Below are positions 50,601 through 61,920 of a stretch of 64,000 nt of DNA, in pieces. This DNA comes from Montifringilla adamsi (Eukaryota > Chordata > Aves > Passeriformes > Passeridae). Where the stretch lies: positions 4,881,617 through 4,945,616 of the forward strand of contig JAGGNK010008226.1 of NCBI GenBank assembly GCA_017590115.1, in the 5' to 3' direction. Below the pieces are notes generated by a model. The model had not been told where the DNA came from. It made no database searches and saw only the letters and a program-made list of their open reading frames with translations. The translations under genes were made by a program, and so were the position numbers. Every line of letters begins with the position of its first letter. Within the stretch, counting starts at the first letter, position 1.

Positions 50601-53600
50601 TTTTAATACAAGTGCCCTTGGCTTTGAAATTTTTTAATCTGGCTGTGGTCTTATTTATTTTGTCAGGGTGGCAGAAGTGTTTGATGCAATTACAGGCCAT
50701 ATTGGGAATAGGAGGCAGCACTGCAAGGTTTATAACCAGTAGCAATCAGCCCAGCTGAATTAATAAAACCATTGTTCTAAGTTCAAAACAAGGTGGGATA
50801 GATTGTTTAGGAAGCTGGCCAAACTGTATAGGCAAAAGTATGTGTTAATAATACATAGCACTGTTTCTTTATGCAGGGGGTGACTACGTGGGAAGATTGT
50901 CAATATTTGTTTGATAGCAGTGTTAAACTTTATTTAATGACAAAACAAAATGTTTTAGCATTTTGGGGGTAAAGGAACTCATGACAGGTTGTGAGCATGA
51001 GCAGCAACTTTGGATCTGGAGTTCTTAGTTATAAGTAAATGTAATTTTTCGAGCTGTGATAGCTGTCAAGTGCTTCTGGTTATCCTTAAGTTTATGGTAA
51101 TGTTTTTACTCTTCAGTGAAATTTCATGGGACTGTGGTTTAATGGATCGTTCCACTAATTATTTTCCTTTCCTGGTTCAGCAAACAATAAAATCTTTCAG
51201 ACCCACCCTCCTCCTCAGGAAAAATCACAGCAGTGCATTTTTCAGTTTCTGCTGTTTGTTGGGTAACAGATCAAATTTGTTCAACAAACATGAGGCAGGA
51301 TCCAGGGGAGATCTGGGATGGATGGAAGCTGAACTGCCCTTCCCTTATCTCTTGCTGGCATCAGCTGCCACAAACCTTGGAGGTATTTAAATTTAATTAT
51401 TGAGACTGGGACATTTAGCAACTGTCAAAAAGATCAGAAATGGTGGCAGATATCAGCGAGTGCCAGGTGAGGGTACCTAAGAGAGGAAAGCAGAAGATAT
51501 TTTCTCTCTGAGGAGAGGTGGTTCCCATCTTAAAATGGCTTAAGAGTTATTCTGTTCAGCAAAGAAATGCCCCAGGTCAAATCCATCAATCTCATTGCAG
51601 AAAACCAACCTAAACACTTGATTACCAGGTGGCCAGAGTGGGAGAGGTCTCTGCCTCTACCTCTGTGGTGCCAGAATTGCAGGGTAAGGAGCACCTCTCT
51701 ACAATTTTAAAGGTTGTTTGAAAGTGTGGAAACGTCAGTCCTAGTCCCTACTCTAGGTCTCATTATTGTCTCTGTTGCAGCAGCTGTTTATGTAGATCTT
51801 GGGTATTAAGACATCCTAATGACAAGGATATTCTCGAAAATGATAATTTTTATTGATTTTTCCATTGCCGTTGACCCTTTATCAATCTTCACAGCTGCAG
51901 GCCTGAGTGTGTTGGTTTAAGGAGTGGTGACTTTATGTTCATACAAAGGAATATGTTGTGCTCTGACACGGTGTGTAAAATATTGGGGTATTTGCTACCA
52001 GAAAGCAAACAGGGATCAAGGAGTTCCTGTTCTGCACGATGTCCCCTGGCTGTAAGGTCAAAGATTTCTCTTATCTCTTATTAGGTAAACAAATTTTCTT
52101 GCATTCCAAGAGGTTGGTGTTCATTAATTGGGGTGGGTTGGAGCCAGTGAAGGTCTGGGAGAGGGAGGAGTGTTGGAAGCAGATGAGGTGCAACCAACAG
52201 CAGCACAAAATGAGACAAGGAACAAGTGTCCTTCCATCTTCCTAGTGCTTTTCCCAAATAATCCCAATTTCCTCAACAGTTTGACATCTCTTTCAAACAT
52301 GGGAGAGCAACATAGCAGAGCTGGTTGCCTAATAAATGTTTCAGCTGCAATCTTTCACTGGCTCAAAGGAGCTGTGTCTCAGGCTCTCAGGCTCTTCAAG
52401 CTTTAAGTAATAGAGTGGTTCCATTTTCCATGAGTTTACTTGAAACATCTTGCTATGACAGGTCCAGAACTGAAATTTTATACACTTTAGTATTTTGGTC
52501 AAATGCAATTCATTGCTGAATTCAGCCTGAATTTGTGATGAGCCTTTCTTCTCTCTATTTCTCAACTCTCCTCCTGGCTGGAGTATGGTTACTGCTCTGA
52601 AATGTCGTAGATCCTAAGTATCATGAGAACAATAAAATGACTTCCTTATACAGCTCTTGGCTCTCATGGAGACCAGTCCCCACCTGCTTTACGGGATGCT
52701 CTCACCCGTAACTCACCAGGCACGAGTTGTTTGGACAAACCCTCTCTGCCCTCCTGTGAGCTGCTGGTGTGAATCCAAATGCATTTCCCCTTGGGGCTGA
52801 GGGAGACACGAGGGGAGCAGAGAGGAACAGCAAGCCAGGAGAGACAGGGCACAAGAGGAATGAAGGGAGGAGACCCCACAGGGAGCTCAGTGTCCGTGTG
52901 CCTGTCTGCAGGGGTGGCTTCTCTGCTGGTACCTTGCAAACAAGACCTTTCATTGGTTCTGTTCCAGCTGTGCACGGGCTCTGAGACATCCATGGTGAAC
53001 ACAGGCACAGCTGGATAACAAGGAGAACAGCAGGAGAACTGAAGGGGTGCAGAGGGAATCTCTAGAGGGTCACTGGGAGGGCAGTAGGGCTGAGCCAAGC
53101 AGCCGGAGACGACAGGGACAGAGCAGTGCCAGCAAGCCTTCTACAGGAAAAGTCAGTTTGACCCTGTTTTCTCTCCTTGCTAGATGCACCACTGTACTTA
53201 AGGAACACATTTGTGACTTAATGGCCAGTGAGAAATGGAACCAAGTGCAGCAGAGGGATGCCAGGAGGCCTATCAGGAGGGGAAAAAAAAAAAATCAGGT
53301 GTTCCCACGGCCAGGCAGCAAGGCTGTGTCCAGTGTCAGATTAAATCATTTAATCTTCCCCATCCCAAGCAAACATAGCTCAATCATAAATCTTGATTTC
53401 CTGATTCAATGAAACCATTTCTGCCTTACAATTTGCTTTGGTGTCACTTGTGCAAACAAAGCTTAGCACACAGGTGCAAGGAAAGTGAACATATGGGGAG
53501 AGTGGACAGGGAGCAGGGAACTGTGTGCCATGGGGGCTATTTCAGCTTGGGATGAGTGATTGGTACCTGCTTTCTGGCCCTTGCCATGCCCTGTTGTAGG

Positions 53601-53944
53601 GGAGAAGCATCACTGATGCTACAGTAGAATTACGGTATCAATTGAATTTGAAGGAGTTGGTGGGAGCTGACTGCTTATAACAATCAATTAAAAAGTGTGA
53701 ACAACTTGCATCCTTTCTCCTATCCAAAGGACAAGCATCTCATTGCATAGTTGACTTTTAAAGGAAGCATGGATCCAAACTGAAATTAATGTTTCCACAC
53801 ATTCTCGTCAAGTTCCAGCTCTGGTTAAATGAGCCAAGAGTCAAGAAAATGCCCCACTCCATCAGCCATCCCACCTGGTGGGGAAAAAGGTCATTTGGTG
53901 TAAAAAACCAGGTCAGCATTAGGGCACCATTTTGCTGCTGGCTC

Positions 53945-54140
53945 TTTTGCTCACAGAAAGGGTGATAAAGCTCTGGAATGCTCTGCCCAGGGAGGTGGTG
54001 CAGTCCCCATCCCTGGGTGTGTTTAACAAAGCCTGGATGTGGCACTGGGTGCCAGGGTTTAGTTGAGGTGCTGGGGCTGGGTTGGACTCGATGATCTTGA
54101 AGGTCTCTTCCAACCTGGTCATTCTGTGATTCTGTAAATT
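53945..54140 (+). mobile_element. CR1 3' fragment
   Basis: It contains GCTCTGGAATGCTCTGCCCA, TTGGACTCGATGATCTTGAA and GGTCTCTTCCAACCTGGTCA, and ends ATTCTGTGATTCTGT. This is the standard CR1 tail with its short direct repeats. Confidence 0.93.
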
Positions 54141-55751
54141 CTATGAATTCTGTGGATTTTTTTCTGCAACGTCAGGGTAGTGACCACTGCAAATGAAGCA
54201 AATGAAATTAAATGGAGGGGGTGGCTCAAGAGGTACCAGCTGATGTCTTGACTACTGACCCAGCAACTCTGGTGCTTTGGTGTGCTCCAGCCAGCTCTGC
54301 AGCTGTCCCACTTCAGGGCATGGCTGAGTTGTATTTAATTTTTAAACTGTATTTAAGAAAGTATGAAATGCCATGCAGGAAATTAGGATTTGGGGTAGAA
54401 AATGTGAGGAACAGCCCTGTGAACACCAAAGTCAGAGGAGATGGAGGAGGAGGAGGTTCTCCTTGTGCCAGAGATGAGATGTCCCTACAATCCACAGAAG
54501 CCCCTGTGCTGGAGCAAGAGGACAATTCCTGAAGGAGCTGTGGCCATGGATAGCTGATGCTGGATTATCCTGAAGGATAACCTGCTGGTTTATGCTGAAG
54601 GACTGTAGCACAGGGGAAGTACCTACAAATGAGCAAGAGAAAAGGGTGAGGAGGACAGAGCAGCAGAGACAAACTGCCACGGACTGACCACGGCCCCTGT
54701 GCCACTCAGAGAGGGGAAGGTACAGCAGGGGAATGAGGTGACCTTGAGCCTGGCAGAAGAGGGAGTGGGGAAGGTGTTGTTTAAGTTATATGTGTTTCTC
54801 TCCATACAAGTCTATTTTAACTGGCAATCAAGTTATTTTTCTATAGGCTGAATCTGTTTTCCATGTGACAATAAGTGATTTCCCCATTCTCATCTGAAGC
54901 CATGAACTTCTTCACCCTGTGTTCTCCTCCTGCCCTGTTGAGGAGGAGGAATGAGAGAGGTGCTGGGTGGGTGTCTTGCAGCCAGACAAAGGCAATCCAC
55001 CACACTTCCTTTTTATCTGGGGAGCTGAGAAGCTGGGCTCCACACAGAGAATGCCACTCCTGGAGTGGGATGGCCAAGCAGTGGTGATTGCCACTGGGAT
55101 CTGTGTGGACCAATCACCCCGAGTGTGGGGTTATCTCACACGTTCTCCTTTTGTGTTCAATAGTAACACAAAAATTGATTTTTGAATGGTTTTAGCCTGG
55201 TTGTAGTTTTCTCTCATCTCTCCAGGTCTGCAACAGTTGCCCCACTGTTTACCAAGCCACAACCCTCACCTCCTCCAGGCCCTCCAAAAGACCACTTCCT
55301 CCACCTGCCTTGCAAAGCCATGAGAATAAAAGTCTCCCTGTGTTTACAGAGTCAACAACCTGTTTGCATACCTAACAAACTAATCCTTTCATTTCTCCCC
55401 CCATTCTCACACTGGAGTTTGTGCCTCCTTTCTCCTTTTGATCCTCCTTTGGCTCTCGTGTGTTGTGTGAGGTTGACTTTGGTCATTTGCTGTCCAAGAC
55501 TGTTGCATTGCATGGTTCAGGAGGCACAAGAAACCTGTCCCTGGTTTTCTGAGAGGTAATTTGTTTGCCAATCAGTAATAAATCCAAAACTAACAGCAGG
55601 AACAAGCAGGATGTCAAATTTTTATCTACTAGAAGTTTCTGCACGTTCTCTCTAGAAAAGAAAATGCAGAGTTCTGAGTTACACAACTTACTAAGATCCT
55701 GAGACTTTTAAAAGATTGATTGAGCTTTGAATATAGCCCTGCTTTGAATTG

Positions 55752-55802
55752 AGGCTTGGACCAGGGGCTCTTCCAGGCTAAGTAGCTCTGTGATTCTGAG
55801 GT
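55752..55802 (+). mobile_element. Possible CR1 3' end remnant
   Basis: CTTGGACCAGGGGCTCTTCC and CTCTGTGATTCTGAG resemble a heavily decayed CR1 terminus. Confidence 0.35.
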
Positions 55803-56744
55803 TTTAATAGTGTTCAAACATTGCCAAATTTGCTGTGCAAATGTGGGATCCTTGATGAGCACTTGGACTCACTGAAACTTCATCATGACCTGAGATACTT
55901 TATTTTCATAAAAATCCATTTTAAGTTCCATTGGATGCCCTTACTTTTCTATTACCTTAAATCTGTTGTAAATCTCAGGGGGAAAACTGTGCCAAGAGTT
56001 ATGCCAAGCTCTTAAGAGCTTCAGAAATAGAGAATTTGGGATGAGTTTTCACTTATTTTCTATATTTGCCCCTACCCCCAGACTCAGAGCCCTTGGTCTC
56101 TGGGAAGGTTTTGTGCAGTTTAAAAAGGGTCAGTGTAAGACCACTGAAGTTTGGCTTGGGTTTGTGTCAAAAGTAAAAAAATTACTTTTGATGAACTTGC
56201 AGATCATAAACATCCTGACTCTTGCTGCCCTGGTGAGGATAGAGCACACTGAGGGATGAACAGGGGGAGAACAGAAAAAGAAGAATGTACTCACTTTGCT
56301 GCAGGCTTTTGTGACATCTACTAGGACAGGGTACAAAGGGTTTCCTTTAGCCCTTGGGCTGTTTCCCACTGCAGTCCCACCCTTCTACGTGTTCAGTCAC
56401 AAAAAGAAAAGCACATTTTGCAGCAGCCTGAAGAGCAGCTTTGGCTCAGGTACAGCTCAAACCCAAGAAAGGGACACTTTACATAAGTGACAGCAAGAGA
56501 ACTCCACAGCCAAGGAGGGATGGGATGGAAAAACAGCAGCCACTGCAACCACTTTTGGTCTCTGCTTTCCCTGGATCAGATGCCAGGTGCTGTCCTGCTG
56601 TAGAACCAGGAAGCTGTAAATATTGGTTTACAAATCAAACATGTGGCAATGGAAGTTGGGGAAGTGACAGCAGAGGGGAATGTGGAATTGAGCTGCAGAA
56701 ACCAGAGATTGGGCTGCTGAGCTGCACCCTCTGGGGACTCTGCC

Positions 56745-56750
56745 TATAAA
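56745..56750 (+). promoter_or_regulatory. DMBT1: TATA box of the DMBT1-like gene
   Basis: TATAAA within CTGCCTATAAATTCTGG lies 41 bases upstream of the start codon at 56786. This leaves room for a short leader of roughly 10-15 bases. Confidence 0.6.
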
Positions 56751-56785
56751 TTCTGGTGTCCCCCTGCTCCAGGAGCTCCAAGGAG

Positions 56786-56849
56786 ATGGCTGCCACCAGG
56801 ATCTTGTCTTGGATGGTGATGGTAATTCTTCACATTCAGGTGGATGCAG
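56786..56849 (+). CDS. DMBT1: DMBT1-like exon 1 (signal peptide)
   Basis: The Met codon begins MAATRILSWMVMVILHIQVD then A and one base of the next codon, before donor GTAAAG. There is one basic residue, a hydrophobic core WMVMVILHI and a small residue at the end, as in a cleavable signal peptide. The start was chosen because it follows the TATA box and leads straight into this hydrophobic stretch. Confidence 0.8.
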
Positions 56850-57726
56850 GTAAAGAGCCTCACTTCCAATCACCTTTGCAGCTTTATTTCATCTTGGGCT
56901 AACATTGGGATTTAATGGTAAAAATAAATTTACCAGCATGGCTCAGCTCTTTTGAAAACCATGAGCAGGTCAAACCTGTGAGCTGAGCAAATCAATGTTA
57001 TCAAAAATGCTTAATGAATTTAATTTTTTTACCCATCATTTTTTGTAAAGAGCCTAGTAAAGGAAATTAAAATTAATATACTGCAAAGCCAGTAATAACA
57101 TTTTCCTATCCTTTATATTGGGATAATGGATTTAAAGACTAATAAGTATTTTCTGGACTAAATACATATTTATTTTAAAGAAGGTGAGGTGTACAAACTG
57201 TGGGGTTTGTGTTTGATTCGATTATAATGGAAATTACTGTAATTTTTCTTAGTCTAATTTCCCAGAGGCTAATTCCTGTTAGGATGGTAATTTAATTTGG
57301 TTGCAGAGTCAATGATCTACCCAGCCACTTCCACCCCTTTGGGGACCAATACACCAAATATTGGTGTGTCTGATGGGAGGGGGATATTTCAAACAGGGTG
57401 AAATAGGCTTTTTGTATTTTTGTATTCCAAAACCACTTTCCCCCTTTCCAGGTGAGAACTCCCGGACTGAGCAGGGTGTCAGCCTGGTGCTGGAAGAGGC
57501 AAAACCTTTTTTTTTAAGCATCTGCTGCTGCTTTTAAGCAGAATGCAGGGATGAAAAAAACATCAAAAAGTGTTGCCACAGCTGCTGTCTTTCCACCCCT
57601 TCCTCTTTCAGGTGTAAAAAGCCATCCAGCCCCACAGACCTGTGAAAATCCAGGTGGTGTACAGGTTTCCCCCTGGATTATGGGGGATTCATTCTGCTCC
57701 CTGTCCTTGTCTTCCAGCTCAGGGGG

Positions 57727-58165
57727 CTGAGAAAACTGGTCCCATGTCAAGGCACTCTCTGGGCCAGTTGCAGGTTTTGGTGGGCTCACAAAGAGTGTTG
57801 ATGCTTAATGGAAGAAAACACTGCTGAGATTGACTAAAATAGTCAGAAATCTCCTGGATCTCAAGTTTGATGGCTGCAAATTGCTAGGGACTGAAACAGA
57901 GTTTGAGGAAGTTTCATGTTAAATTTGCCCTCTTGACCTTCACATATGCTATCTTATTTTTTTCTTCTCTAGTAACAATAGATCCCACAACTACTGACTC
58001 CACGACTCGTAAGTAGAATTTATCAGATGGTTACTTTATATAATAGTGATAAATTTATGGTTTTGTCACAGTATTTATTGTTGGGAACAAATCAGTATGA
58101 TTAAAAGCCCACGTTTTCTTTAGGGTGGGGATGGGGATGTACATGAAAATTATCTGGGATGGAGG
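57727..58165. repeat. Duplicated segment, copy 1 (contains a mini-exon)
   Basis: From about AACTGGTCCCATGTCAAGGC to TCTGGGATGGAGGAAT this segment matches 59582-60030 at high identity, offset about 1.855 kb. It includes the intron flanks and the exon at 57973-58008. Confidence 0.9.
57973..58008 (+). CDS. DMBT1: DMBT1-like mini-exon (Thr-rich linker, copy 1)
   Basis: The 36-nt exon lies between TTCTCTAG and GTAAGT, phase 1-1, and reads VTIDPTTTDSTT. It is a likely O-glycosylated linker. The surrounding ~440 bp recur around the exon at 59825. Confidence 0.75.
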
Positions 58166-58272
58166 AATGTTCCGTTGTTGGGAACAAATCAGTATGATTA
58201 AAAAGCCCGCGTTTTCTTTAGGGTGGGGATGGGGATGTACATGAAAATTATCTGGGATGGAGGAATGTTCCT
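58078..58272. repeat. ~97-bp tandem direct repeat, two copies
   Basis: The unit from TTGTTGGGAACAAATCAGTA to ATGGAGGAATGTTCC occurs twice in a row, differing by an extra A and a few substitutions (CCCACG versus CCCGCG). The second big duplication copy at 59936 onward has only one unit, so this tandem arose after or was lost from that copy. Confidence 0.92.
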
Positions 58273-58318
58273 TCAACGTTTTTTTTTTTCTTGTTTTTGT
58301 TTCTTGTGTTAACACTAG

Positions 58319-58348
58319 CAGATTCTCCAACAAAAACGCCTCTAACAG
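58319..58348 (+). pseudogene. Probable decayed DMBT1-like mini-exon
   Basis: After acceptor ACACTAG the phase-1 frame reads PDSPTKTPLT, a typical linker of 30 nt with 1-1 phase. The donor position reads CAG|ATAACT instead of GTAAGT-like sequence. A lost donor would keep it out of the transcript. It may instead be chance. Confidence 0.4.
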
Positions 58349-58747
58349 ATAACTTTAAAGTTATATAAAAATGTGCATTGTTTTATAGAGTTGGCCTTGC
58401 TCAATATTCTCTCTCCCAGGCTGATGAAAACTCTTCTAGTCCAGTGGTAGCCAACATACCAGGGTAGTCAGTGTCCTTCAGGCTGGGGTCCCAGATGCTG
58501 AATGCACCCATGTAGAATCCACATGGCAGCACATACGTGCACTGAAAACACAGCATATAATTGAATACTGGTTGCTCCTCTCACAGAAAGGATGAGAATC
58601 ATCACTGCAATGAAGAGCTTCATTAAATCACTGCTTGGGTTAAAGGCTTAGGGTAATAAAGCCAGATTAAAAGTGTGGGCTGAATAAATGCAGCAGTTCC
58701 TGAGTGTCTCTGAAATCCCACAGCAAAGTCATCCACAGCTTAAACAG

Positions 58748-58806
58748 ACAAAATTTTGGCTGAATACAGGTTTGTAGTACAAATTTTGGCTGAATACATG
58801 TTTGTA
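58748..58806. repeat. ~30-bp tandem duplication
   Basis: ACAAATTTTGGCTGAATACA then GGTTTGTAGT is repeated immediately with one change (ACATG for ACAGG). Confidence 0.9.
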
Positions 58807-59374
58807 GACTGCTTTTCAGAGACCTGCACAGGGACAGAGCAGGACTCACATGAAATGCCGTCATTAATTCTGATTATAGGTTTGGTGCTGTCACCCCATC
58901 CAAAAACACGGGGAAAGAGATCACCTTTCTCGGCGTGCCAGAGCCCTGTCCTGCGGGACACCTCTGATCTCTTAGTGCCACCTGGAGGCTTTCCATCAGC
59001 CCTAGCAGGGAAAACCTTCTTTGACCCAGTTGGTGAAGCCAGCTGCCTGGTATTGATGGAATCAGTGGTGTTGGGGGTGGAAGGGAATGAGAGGTAGCTT
59101 AGATGTGGTGGCAATGTCAGCAGAACCTGGGACAGCAAGCTTTGGCAGACCCCCTTTTTAACCTGCTGTGCTCGATGAAAATAATGAGATGTGCAGCCTC
59201 CCTTGTCACTGGCCTTGTTCTGAGCACCTCCCCAGATATTTTATGTCATCTTCATTTCTGTTGAGCTTTTTGTTTCTTGGCTTGGAGAAAGAGGCAGTTT
59301 TTCACAGCCTATTTTCATATCAGTAGCAGAGCTGTCACCTCCTGATCAGGTCAGGTGAAACCCCAGAGAGAATC

Positions 59375-59580
59375 AAAAAACTGTTCCAGCTGAAAAAGAC
59401 CTTTAAGATCATCAGTTCAACCATTAACCCAGCAGCCCCACACATTTACATGTCTACATGTGCCACATCTACATGTCTTTTACATCCCTCCAAGGGATGG
59501 TGACTCCACCAGTGCCCTGGGCAGCCAGTTCTTTCCAGGAAAAAGGTTTCCCCTTTTCTCCAGTCTGACTTGAGGATATG
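59375..59580 (-). mobile_element. CR1 fragment
   Basis: On the + strand AGCTGAAAAAGACCTTTAAG, ATCATCAGTTCAACCATTAA and GGTGACTCCACCAGTGCCCT are CR1 motifs in reverse orientation. It ends exactly where the second copy of the big duplication begins. Confidence 0.85.
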
Positions 59581-59581
59581 T

Positions 59582-60030
59582 CCAAAACTGGTCCCACTTC
59601 AAGGCACTCTCTGGGCCAATTGCAGGTTCTGGTGGGCTCACAAAGAGTGTTGATGGTTCGTGGAAGAAAACACTGCTGAGATTGACTAAAATAGTCAGAA
59701 ATCTCCTGGATCTCAAGTTTGTTGGCTGCAAATTGCTAGGGACTGAAACAGGGTTTGAGAAAGTTTCATGTTAAATTTGCCTTGTTGACCTTCACATATG
59801 CTATGTTATTTTTGTATTCTCTAGAAACAACACGTCCCCCAACAACTACTGCCCCCACGACTTGTAAGTAGAATTTATCAGATGGTTACTTTATATAATA
59901 GTGATACATTTATGGTTTTGTCACAGCATTTATTGTTGGGGAAGGAATTAGTATGATTAAAAAGCTCACATTTTCTTTAGGAAGGGGATGTACATGAAAA
60001 GTAAATTATCTGGGATGGAGGAATTTGGGG
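59582..60030. repeat. Duplicated segment, copy 2 (contains a mini-exon)
   Basis: This is the partner of 57727-58165. Shared text includes GGCACTCTCTGGGCCA, CTCACAAAGAGTGTTGATG and CAGATGGTTACTTTATATAA after the donor. Confidence 0.9.
59825..59863 (+). CDS. DMBT1: DMBT1-like mini-exon (Thr/Pro linker, copy 2)
   Basis: The 39-nt exon lies between TTCTCTAG and GTAAGT, phase 1-1, and reads QTTRPPTTTAPTT after the split first codon. It is the duplicate of the exon at 57973 and is one codon longer. Confidence 0.75.
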
Positions 60031-60229
60031 ATGGCTTTGCCCTCCAGCATGCTCCTGCTTGCTAGAATGAAAAAGATTTTCTGTCACTTGTGCCCTTCAG
60101 TGGGATCTTGACTCGCTAGAGGAAGGGTAGAAAGCACTCACAACTCCCAAAGAATTTGTTCTAATTCTCTTGCTCTCTGTATGTTTTTTTTTCTCTGTGT
60201 GTTTTTTTTTCTCTGCTTGTTCTCCACAG

Positions 60230-60247
60230 TTCCAATCATAGTTGATG
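60230..60247 (+). CDS. DMBT1: DMBT1-like 18-nt microexon
   Basis: After CTCCACAG the phase-1 frame reads FPIIVD and ends before GTGAGT. It is very short but has a strong pyrimidine tract, a consensus donor and the right phase to join the SRCR exon. Confidence 0.6.
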
Positions 60248-60471
60248 GTGAGTCTGTCTGCCACGGTTCTTGTCACAGCCCTGAGCACAGGGATGCAAAG
60301 TGCCTGCCCCTGCTGCCCCAACCTCTCCATCCCACAGTGTGGGAGCTGAGCAGGGGTTTCCAGCCCTGGGCTGTGCTGCAGGTGGATGCAGCCATGCCCA
60401 GAGAGGGTGTGGGATGTCATTCCCTGGACCCAGAGCACCACTGGCTTGACCAAGGGGTTTGTGTCTCTCAG

Positions 60472-60774
60472 AGATCCACCTGAGGCTGAGCGGTGGGCCC
60501 AACTGGTGTGCAGGCAATGTGGAGATCTACTACTTTGGAGGCTGGGAGAAGGTGTGTGGCTACCTGTGGGACATGCAGGATGCCCAGGTGGTGTGCAGGC
60601 AGCTGGGCTGTGGCTTCCCTCTCGCAATCATGCACCCCTTCCCTCCGGGCAACTTGAACTCATACCTGTTTACTGAGGTGAACTGTACTGGCAACGAGAA
60701 CTTCCTGTGGCACTGCCCCTACAAATACCAGCACAATGCCTGTTACCATGGAATTGCTTCTGTCGTATGCTCAG
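60472..60774 (+). CDS. DMBT1: DMBT1-like SRCR domain exon
   Basis: The 303-nt exon encodes one complete scavenger receptor cysteine-rich domain: EIHLRLSGGPNWCAGNVEIY, WEKVCGYLWDMQDAQVVCRQ, LGCGFPLA, FTEVNCTGNENFLWHCPY and ends GIASVVCS. The order WEKVC..W....A.VVCRQLGCG is diagnostic. Eight cysteines point to a group B SRCR domain. NCT is a possible N-glycosylation site. The usual DMBT1 GRVEVLYRGSWGTVCDD motif is altered to GNVEIYYFGGWEKVCGY, so the acidic DD Ca-binding pair is absent. Phase 1-1, so the exon could be shuffled freely. Confidence 0.95.
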
Positions 60775-61119
60775 GTGGGTGTCTGTGTTTTGGTGCCATT
60801 TTCCTGAAGAAAATCCGTCTGGATTGAGGTGGGATGAAGGCTGCCCAGCACTTGCTCTGTGCTCAGCACGGCAGCCGCAGGTCATGAGTCCACGTGGGTG
60901 TTTCAGAGGGAGCATCAATCTCAGGTTTGCAGACTGTACCTGGGAAATCTGGGGTTTGGGCATCACTCCTGCACAGAGCAGGGTGTGAGGAGAGGGATGT
61001 TTTATAGTCAGGCCATCCTCCTTGTGGGTCCCTCCATAACTTTGCATGAAATTAAATACGTGGTCCAAGGGGAGCCAAGCAGTTCTAGCGAATCACATCC
61101 TCTGATTTTCTCCTTACAG

Positions 61120-61149
61120 ACTCGGGAATAACAGTGACTCCAGCAACAG
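61120..61149 (+). CDS. DMBT1: DMBT1-like mini-exon (linker)
   Basis: The 30-nt exon lies between CCTTACAG and GTAACC, phase 1-1, and reads DSGITVTPAT. It is a Ser/Thr linker following SRCR. Confidence 0.7.
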
Positions 61150-61460
61150 GTAACCAGAGATTTCTGTTCATATATGGGTTTTCCGTGGGGTTTTCTTTCT
61201 CTGGGATGCTCTGTGTAGGCTGCACTTACAGACCCTGGCTTATGTCCCTAACATTCAGGGAGATGTGGGATTGCTTGGGATCATTTGGGATTGAGCAGCC
61301 ACTTCTGTGGGAGAGGGTTGGCACTGGTTTTCATGGTGCTGCAGTGGGGATGCCCTTGAGCAAGTGCTGGCAGAGTTGGCACTGCAGCCATCTCAGTCCT
61401 GCCACATTGCAGTGCTGACTGTGGGCTTTGGCTTTTATTGGGGTTCAGCGGGATTCCTTT

Positions 61461-61619
61461 CCTGTTGGAGAGGGGGGACTCCCAGCAGGATGATCCTCTT
61501 AGGCAAAACACTGCTTGCTCAGCTGCTGCTCTCTCCTTGCAGCACCAGCTGTCTCCAGAATGATGACCACCACGCCGTGGAATGCAACAGGTATGTCCAG
61601 AGGAGCTGTGGGGCTGGAC
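61461..61619. repeat. Duplicated intron-exon unit A
   Basis: About 160 bp from TTGGAGAGGGGGGACTCCCA through the mini-exon at 61543 to GTCCAGAGGAGCTGTGGGG. It has a diverged partner at 61921-62075. Confidence 0.85.
61543..61590 (+). CDS. DMBT1: DMBT1-like mini-exon (linker, unit A)
   Basis: The 48-nt exon lies between CCTTGCAG and GTATGT, phase 1-1, and reads APAVSRMMTTTPWNAT. NAT is a possible N-glycosylation site. It is the functional member of a duplicated pair. Confidence 0.7.
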
Positions 61620-61644
61620 TAGCTTCTGCCCCCCACTATTCATC

Positions 61645-61905
61645 ACAGAACCACAGGATGAGGAGGTAGGAAGGGATCTCTGGAGTACATCTGTACTCTG
61701 GAGTACATTTTAGCCCCCTGGCTAAAAGAAGGATCAACCAGAGCTGGCTTCCCAAGACCATATCCAGAGGGCTTTTGGCTATTTGCCACCTCTGTGGAGA
61801 GCCTGTGTCTGTGCTCAGTCACCCTTGCAGAGAAAAAGTGTCTCCTGATGTGCAGAGGAATCCCCTGTGTTTCAGTTTGTGTCCATGGTCTCTTGTGGGG
61901 CACCA
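61645..61905 (-). mobile_element. CR1 fragment
   Basis: On the + strand TCACAGAACCACAGGATGAG, AGGAAGGGATCTCTGGAG and CTTGCAGAGAAAAAGTGTCT follow CR1 in reverse orientation. It lies between the two copies of the duplicated mini-exon unit. A short GTACTCTGGAGTACA palindrome-like duplication is inside. Confidence 0.85.
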
Positions 61906-61920
61906 CTGGAAAGAGCCTGG

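Larger units (their letters stand above)
44011..56744. other. HTRA1-DMBT1-like intergenic region
   Basis: These 12.7 kb hold no exon chain, RNA gene or domain that I can support on either strand. The only elements recognised are three CR1 pieces (47451-47610, 53945-54140, and a doubtful one near 55752-55802). The rest looks unique and moderately AT-rich. Confidence 0.7.
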
